Of a stretch of DNA of 22,036 nt, positions 17,425-22,036 are shown in pieces. How positions within the stretch are numbered: the first letter of the stretch is position 1; each line of letters begins with the position of its first letter. Position numbers and translations under genes: made by a program. Source of the stretch: Hirudo medicinalis (taxonomy: Eukaryota; Annelida; Clitellata; Hirudinida; Hirudinidae); contig MPNW01000330.1 in NCBI GenBank assembly GCA_011800805.1, positions 1 through 22,036 of the forward strand. The letters are read 5' to 3'. The notes under the pieces are model-generated. The model saw only the letters and a list, made by a program, of their open reading frames with translations. It was not told where the DNA came from and did no database searches.

Positions 17425-18372
17425 TTAATGCATCACGTCATGAATCTTAACGTCCTTCTCTGCGATGGCAGATTCGTTGCATGCATGTGATTCCACTTCA
17501 GTTGTTGGAGATTGTGCTTGGGGAAGTGTTGAGAACATAGAAGGGAATCTTGTTCGAAACTGAATTCCTGTCTCCAAGTGGATTCTTTCCGAAAGAACAT
17601 CAGTCCATGGAAAACTAACAGGCTGTTGGTGGCCGCTTGTAAAAGCAGAAACATCCACTTTTGACGGAAGGTTTTGATGAAAGCAGAGACGAGAACAATC
17701 CTTGCCGCTCTTGGCAGGATCGATGTCTGGCAAAGGAAACAAGGGAGAGTTGAATGTCGTCGTTGGTTCGGTTGAAGACAGCTTTTTGGATTTCGTGCGG
17801 CGATTTTGAAACCATACTTTAACCTGAATATTATGATATCTTAAAGTAGACAATATTTTTTTACAATAACAATTTATTATTATATTAACAATCAGTAATA
17901 TTATTAATATCAATAATATTTGTTAATGCAGTAATATTATTAATATCAATAATATTACACTTTGCATATTATTTTTACGATAAGTTAACAATATAATCCA
18001 AAGTTATAAATTCATAGATTCGTAAGGAGCTTAAAACATTCGCAAAAGAAGTGTTTCACTTGTGTCTCCGTAAGATGAAGTGTATCTGCCAATTCAGACC
18101 TCTCTGACTTGGTCAAGTACTGCCTCTTCTTGAATTCCTCCTCAAGAACTTTGAGTTGTTTCTGGTTGAAGATTGTTCTGTCTCTCTTCGGCCTGTCGAC
18201 GTCCAAATCCTTTGGAAGGATGAGTTCTTTGATGTGACCGGCTGCATCTGGATTGAAATGTACGTTTATTGTTCTATTTGTCAATGCCTCCTACTCAATG
18301 ATCACCTCTGTATTTTATGGACTTGCAATAATCGGGTAAAGTGCCAGAATGCTTGGCATCCTCTTCAGACAT
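17425..18372 (-). CDS. Vax: Vax-type (ventral anterior) homeobox transcription factor, three exons
   Basis: Nuclear DNA-binding regulator; in vertebrates Vax genes pattern ventral forebrain and eye. Minus-strand exons 18372-18306, 18247-18060 and 17823-17425 join in phase to 654 nt, 217 residues, stop TAA. The lead-in HIKELILPKDLDVDRPKRDR closely follows the distinctive Vax sequence just before and into the homeodomain. The homeodomain continues RTIFNQKQLKVLEEEFKKRQ, ERSELADTLHLTETQ, then after the intron VKVWFQNRRTKSKK, with Q50 and N51. The intron falls between homeodomain residues 44 and 45, as in the neighbouring Msx gene. The C-terminal about 115 residues are Ser/Pro-rich with no recognised domain. 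The start is ATG 18372, directly after an in-frame TGA. The first intron is only 58 bp but has standard GT-AG ends and is required to avoid a stop. Helix 1 (KQLKVLEEEF) is divergent, so a related NK-like class is the alternative. Confidence 0.86.
17893..17956. repeat. Perfect 28-bp direct repeat with internal palindrome in the Vax homeobox intron
   Basis: CAGTAATATTATTAATATCAATAATATT occurs at 17893-17920 and again at 17929-17956 with no mismatch. Inside each copy AATATTATT pairs with AATAATATT, so each can fold. The repeat lies in the intron that splits the homeobox and is dense in TAAT cores. Confidence 0.85.
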
Positions 18373-18597
18373 TGGTCAAAATATTTAAAAATTCAAGTTC
18401 TAATTGGGCTTATCAAGTGAGGAGAATGTGAGAGCTTTGAGAATTTGTTCTATTTTAGGAGCCTGGTCAACGGCGACTGACCAATCGTTGAAAGTTCCTC
18501 CGCTCGTTATTAATAAGCTGCTTCTGATTGGACGGTTGAAGCTTGCCATAAATGTCATATTGGTCTGCAAATATTGTTGAACATCTTCTGCCTTCGT

Positions 18598-18665
18598 TAA
18601 ATTGAACCGAATTAATTAAATTGAATTAATTTAATTTAATTAAATTGAATTAATTTAATTAAACG
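18598..18665. promoter_or_regulatory. TAATTA-dense tract about 230 bp upstream of the Vax start
   Basis: About 65 bp made of alternating TTAATT, AAATTG and TTAATTAAA words hold three exact TAATTA sites, the core bound by Q50 homeodomains such as Vax and Msx. The position upstream of the Vax ATG would suit auto- or cross-regulation. Low-complexity AT sequence makes such sites by chance, so this is tentative. Confidence 0.3.
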
Positions 18666-18972
18666 GAAATAAATTAGAGAACATTGCTCGAAAAACATTT
18701 TTATTCCAATTCAATGGCAAATGAAAGATATTATTCACACTTTCACAGTCGTCAGTCACGAGGTATTTATTGCATCTCTCACAAAGCTCACATGTTATCC
18801 TCCACAATCAGTCTTCATTGAATCGCAAAGGATGACTCTTCATCGGAGTATTAATTAATGTTAACAACAAATATTTGTGCTCCAATTTCAATTACGTTCT
18901 CATTGTCATGCTGTTTGTCTTCAATTTAAGGAAGCATCATCACCACCATCATCACCACCATCATCATCATCA

Positions 18973-19030
<58 letters not shown>

Positions 19031-20231
19031 CAAAGAATTCGTAAATAAATTTTAATTAAAAGAATTTATAAAAAATAAATTTAAAAAAACCAGAAATGCA
19101 TCTACAAAAATATTTTAGTTAAGCATTTAGCAATATAAACTGTTACAACATTGAGGTTGTTAGATAAATATCTCCCAAGCATTGAATCTGAAATTGGCAT
19201 CATTATCATGACAAGAGTCTGTTGAATGAACCAATTAGCAGCGATCTGCGGGGTGGCAATTGAATGAGGTTCAAGCAATTATTCCACAGGACAATCCTTT
19301 GACAGCCCATCGTACCCCGTGTGTCATTCGTGACCTTTCGGGTCAACTTATTTGAGATGCGTGGGTCCGTTTCTATTTTTAAAATTTTTATTGCAAACTT
19401 CTAGCTGAGACCTCATTTCGACATCATCTTATTTGCTTTACCTATTTAAAGGCCCGAATGTAATTGCATTTTATTATAAATTACGCGATGTTATTATATC
19501 ACGGGTATAATATATTTTATATTTGTATTTTGAGACTGAGAATAAAAACAGTGTTGGGTTGTTTTTATTTGAATATCCAATGTCCAATATCCATCTTGTT
19601 CACCAATGAAATACTACAATGTATCCAGACAACATAAGTTAAACGAAATGGGTATTTGTTAGGAACATAAACATTGAAAGGATGGATTGAATGGTGGATT
19701 GAATGATGGATTGAAAGAATGGATTGAAAGGATGTATTGAAAGGAATGGATAAATTAACTTAATAATTTAAGCAACTGTTCGCACAACGACATCACGTTT
19801 TGACACCCATTTCAGTGGCCTCAAATTATTGTTCCATTTATTTCGCATTTATTACCTCCACATCTTATTCCTCGATGTGACCACTGCTAAAATTAAATAT
19901 AAATATTCGCTTAAAAATATAAAATATTACCTTTCAAAGTACTTAATGCCTTCTCGGAAAAATTACATCAGCATTAACAATTAGAACGACCATGTAAGCA
20001 GAATACATCCTTCCAGTAAAAAACCTTGATTTATCTGTGTTTACTTACCTACATCTTGTAATGTTAAATAAAATATCTTTTAGTTTTCAATTCATGGGTC
20101 TCATTTTTAGTTTTCTTCATCCTCACAACTCACAACCTCATCCTTTCTTTCCATCCATTTCACAACTTTTACAGTCTCCATCCTTCCAAAGTTTTGCCGG
20201 TGCAATCAAGCAAGAAAGTAGTTTGCAGATG
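18666..20231. other. Intergenic DNA between Vax and the TEP gene
   Basis: No exon was recognised on either strand. It holds a compound microsatellite, (CAT)n then (TTA)n, at about 18934-19030, and an imperfect tandem array of GGATTGAAAG-like units at about 19679-19752. The block at 19190-19340 is more GC-rich and unique but without a frame or motif I can name. Confidence 0.6.
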
Positions 20232-20444
20232 AAATGTTTTATTGCAGTAAATTTAAATAAATTAAATTAATGCAATTTCAAGTCATTTAAGCCAAAATTC
20301 AAGGAAGGATGTCGTTTGGTTCGTGTCTTCAACTCGANAAATGTTTTATTGCAGTAAATTTAAATAAATTAAATTAATGCAATTTCAAGTCATTTAAGCC
20401 AAAATTCAAGGAAGGATGTCGTTTGGTTCGTGTCTTCAACTCGA
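20232..20444. repeat. 106-bp exact direct duplication abutting an N
   Basis: Bases 20232-20337 recur as 20339-20444 with no difference seen, separated only by the single N at 20338. The second copy contains the last codons and stop of the TEP gene and its downstream AATAAA (minus strand, 20345-20350). The first copy is a duplicate of that gene end. Confidence 0.93.
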
Positions 20445-22036
20445 TTCTACTTTGCCTCCACCGTAGGGTTTGTAGACAGAGTTGCCTGAGAAATGAAATT
20501 CAAAATGTAAGTAACGAAGAATTACAGACATTAAAATAAGCAAATTATTCAACAAAATGATAAATACATCGGCATTTCACAAAACCTGGTTTAGGGCTGG
20601 GGTACAGTTTCACAAATCTGGGTACAAGGTTTTCAACTTGGTAGAGCTTGTCTAGACTCAGATCCACACAGGATTGCTCGGATGGCTTAACCTGAAAATA
20701 TGGGAAGTTTAAAAATTATATTCCATGCATAATTGTTTCATAATAACTGCCATAAAAGAATATTTCGAAATACTTTGTGGAAGACGAGGTAAACTTCATC
20801 GTCCTGTTTAAGAACTTGTGGGATGGACTTGCGATCATGCTTCTCCAGGTTGAGTTCGTAACCACTCAAGAGAGGCACTTCACCGATGAGGAAGTTAGTT
20901 AGTTTCTTTTCCAAGTTCCTGTTAACGAAAACTTTTATGCTCACTATTTAACCTAAATAGTTACTAAGGATATGATTATAATTTATAACGACGTTCGACA
21001 TTACTAAACATATTAAAAGATGGATCCACATGAGTGGCACTCACACGGCACAGACTTTCAACTGAAGGTGTTCAGGATCCTTCTGTTTCACTTCAACTTT
21101 CAAGTCGACTGAAGTCGGTCTGCTGGATGGAACAGCTTCGTTGAACTCGGGAACATTCTTCAAAATTATTCAACATTTTAAAACAAATTAAACTAACATA
21201 AATAACTTTATTTGCTAAATAAAAGTAATTCAAAACAAACCTGCACAAGGAGGACACCTTCTCCTGACGATTCTACTTTCAGAGGAGAACTGAGACTGAG
21301 GTTGGAGTGCTGAAAAATGATTGAAATTATTAATAAACAATAAATAATTAAACCATTAAATCATCTTACGTCAAAATACAGGCTTCCAACAAAGAATGGA
21401 CTGAGGACTTTCAATGAAAGTTGCTTCTTGTTCGACAAGGTGACGTTGACATCGACGTTGACATGTTCGTGTTCGTGGTAGAGGTTGAAGAGACGGAAGT
21501 ACTGTGACAGAGCCCTCAAGGCGACGTGTGTGTCCTAAAATTGACAAAACCAACTTTAATACTTTATAATTCTCAAACAATTAATGTAAATGTTATTAAA
21601 ATAATTGTATTTTATTTATTTAAAATACCATTGATGAGACAAATGCTCCATTGGGTTTCATTGCGCTCAGAACGAAGTTGACGAAGGGTCTTGCTTCATC
21701 CAAGCCATTCATGGCCAGAGATGTGAGGACGGCATACGACGTTGCTTCCACTGACAATGAGCTTTCTTTCACGTTCTCCTCCTCCTCTCCAACTTTCCAA
21801 TGTTTTTCATCACCTTCGTAAAAAGAATATTGGCAATAAAAGCATTTGATTACTATGCTGACATGCTTCGTGTCACTTAAAAATACCTTCATGAACCATT
21901 AAGTGATCCCTTCTTTTCAGGACTTCGAAGATTTTGTCACTTTTGGCAAGAGCCAGGGCGTAGGCAGCAAGGTTGAGAGAATAAGGATCCTTATCGAGAT
22001 CTCCCTTCAAGGTGACCTTTACAATGTACTCCACTG
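20436..22036 (-). CDS. Alpha-2-macroglobulin/TEP family protein, C-terminal part (5' end outside window)
   Basis: Secreted protease-trap or opsonin-like protein of the thioester superfamily. Minus-strand exons: 22036-21887 (partial), 21813-21629, 21534-21370, 21309-21241, 21157-21045, 20918-20774, 20691-20586 and 20485-20436. All joins are in phase, giving 326 residues and TGA. The first exons are the end of the thioester-domain helical barrel: DPYSLNLAAYALALA, SVEATSYAVLTSLAMNGLDE, ARPFVNFVLS, and SSMDTHVALRALSQY across a splice. A beta-rich CUB-like part follows (QLSLKVLSPFFVGSLYFD, HLQLKVCAV). The receptor-binding domain follows (FLIGEVPLLSGYELNLE, IPQVLKQDDEVYLVFHK, VENLVPRFVKLY). The protein ends shortly after with KPYGGGKVESS; no C345C/NTR domain and no hydrophobic GPI signal follow, so it is not C3-like or an obvious CD109. 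The thioester site itself is upstream and unseen. Poly(A) AATAAA is at 20350-20345. A copy of its 3' end is repeated beyond an N. Confidence 0.92.

Noticed and set aside
18400..18558. 52-codon minus-strand ORF upstream of Vax, starting MTFMASFNRP
   Set aside because: Closed by a TAG before the Vax start, with no good donor in the required phase. At most an upstream ORF or 5' UTR.
19679..19752. GGATTGAA-like array as a Bicoid/Otx-type site cluster
   Set aside because: Units vary and look like simple slippage. GGATTA itself is not repeated, and no gene start lies near.

Overview
This is nuclear DNA from an invertebrate animal. The genes are cut into short coding exons by GT-AG introns, many of them 60-300 bp. 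Intergenic DNA is AT-rich and full of (ATC/GAT)n and (TTA)n microsatellites, and the proteins are metazoan: two homeobox factors, an alpha-2-macroglobulin/TEP protein, a SUEL-lectin membrane protein and an ACBP-enoyl-CoA isomerase. The homeodomains are divergent. A lophotrochozoan such as an annelid would fit, but the phylum cannot be fixed from this window.

Layout. 1-2065: microsatellites plus a possible CCAAT/TATA promoter near 1.8 kb. 2066-5304 (+): eight exons of a type I membrane protein (SUEL lectin, CUB-like, CCP-like, TM, tail); its N-terminus was not found. 7137-8342 (+): intronless four-finger C2H2 protein. 8626-10829 (-): complete ten-exon ECI2-like enzyme (370 aa), convergent with the zinc-finger gene and with a 390-bp inverted-repeat element in its eighth intron. 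11134-12775: decayed DNA transposon with a broken minus-strand ORF, itself hit by a mariner-like insert at a TA. 12797-12854: stray copy of a piece of the Vax homeobox exon and intron. 13317-16321 (+): Msx-type homeobox gene, three exons, 328 aa. 17425-18372 (-): Vax-type homeobox gene, three exons, 217 aa, tail-to-tail with Msx. 20436-22036 (-): C-terminal exons of an alpha-2-macroglobulin/thioester-family gene that runs off the window.

All exon joins were checked by hand for reading phase. Msx, Vax and ECI2 each give a total divisible by three with no internal stop. The genes do not form one pathway. The one functionally suggestive pairing is Msx next to Vax. The most unusual signals are: in-frame (TCA/TCG)n polyserine tracts in three exons of two unrelated genes, one of them inside the lectin fold; the displaced Vax fragment; the reversible-looking mariner insertion; and a 106-bp duplication around an N that looks like an assembly fault. 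I found no clear undescribed multi-gene system.
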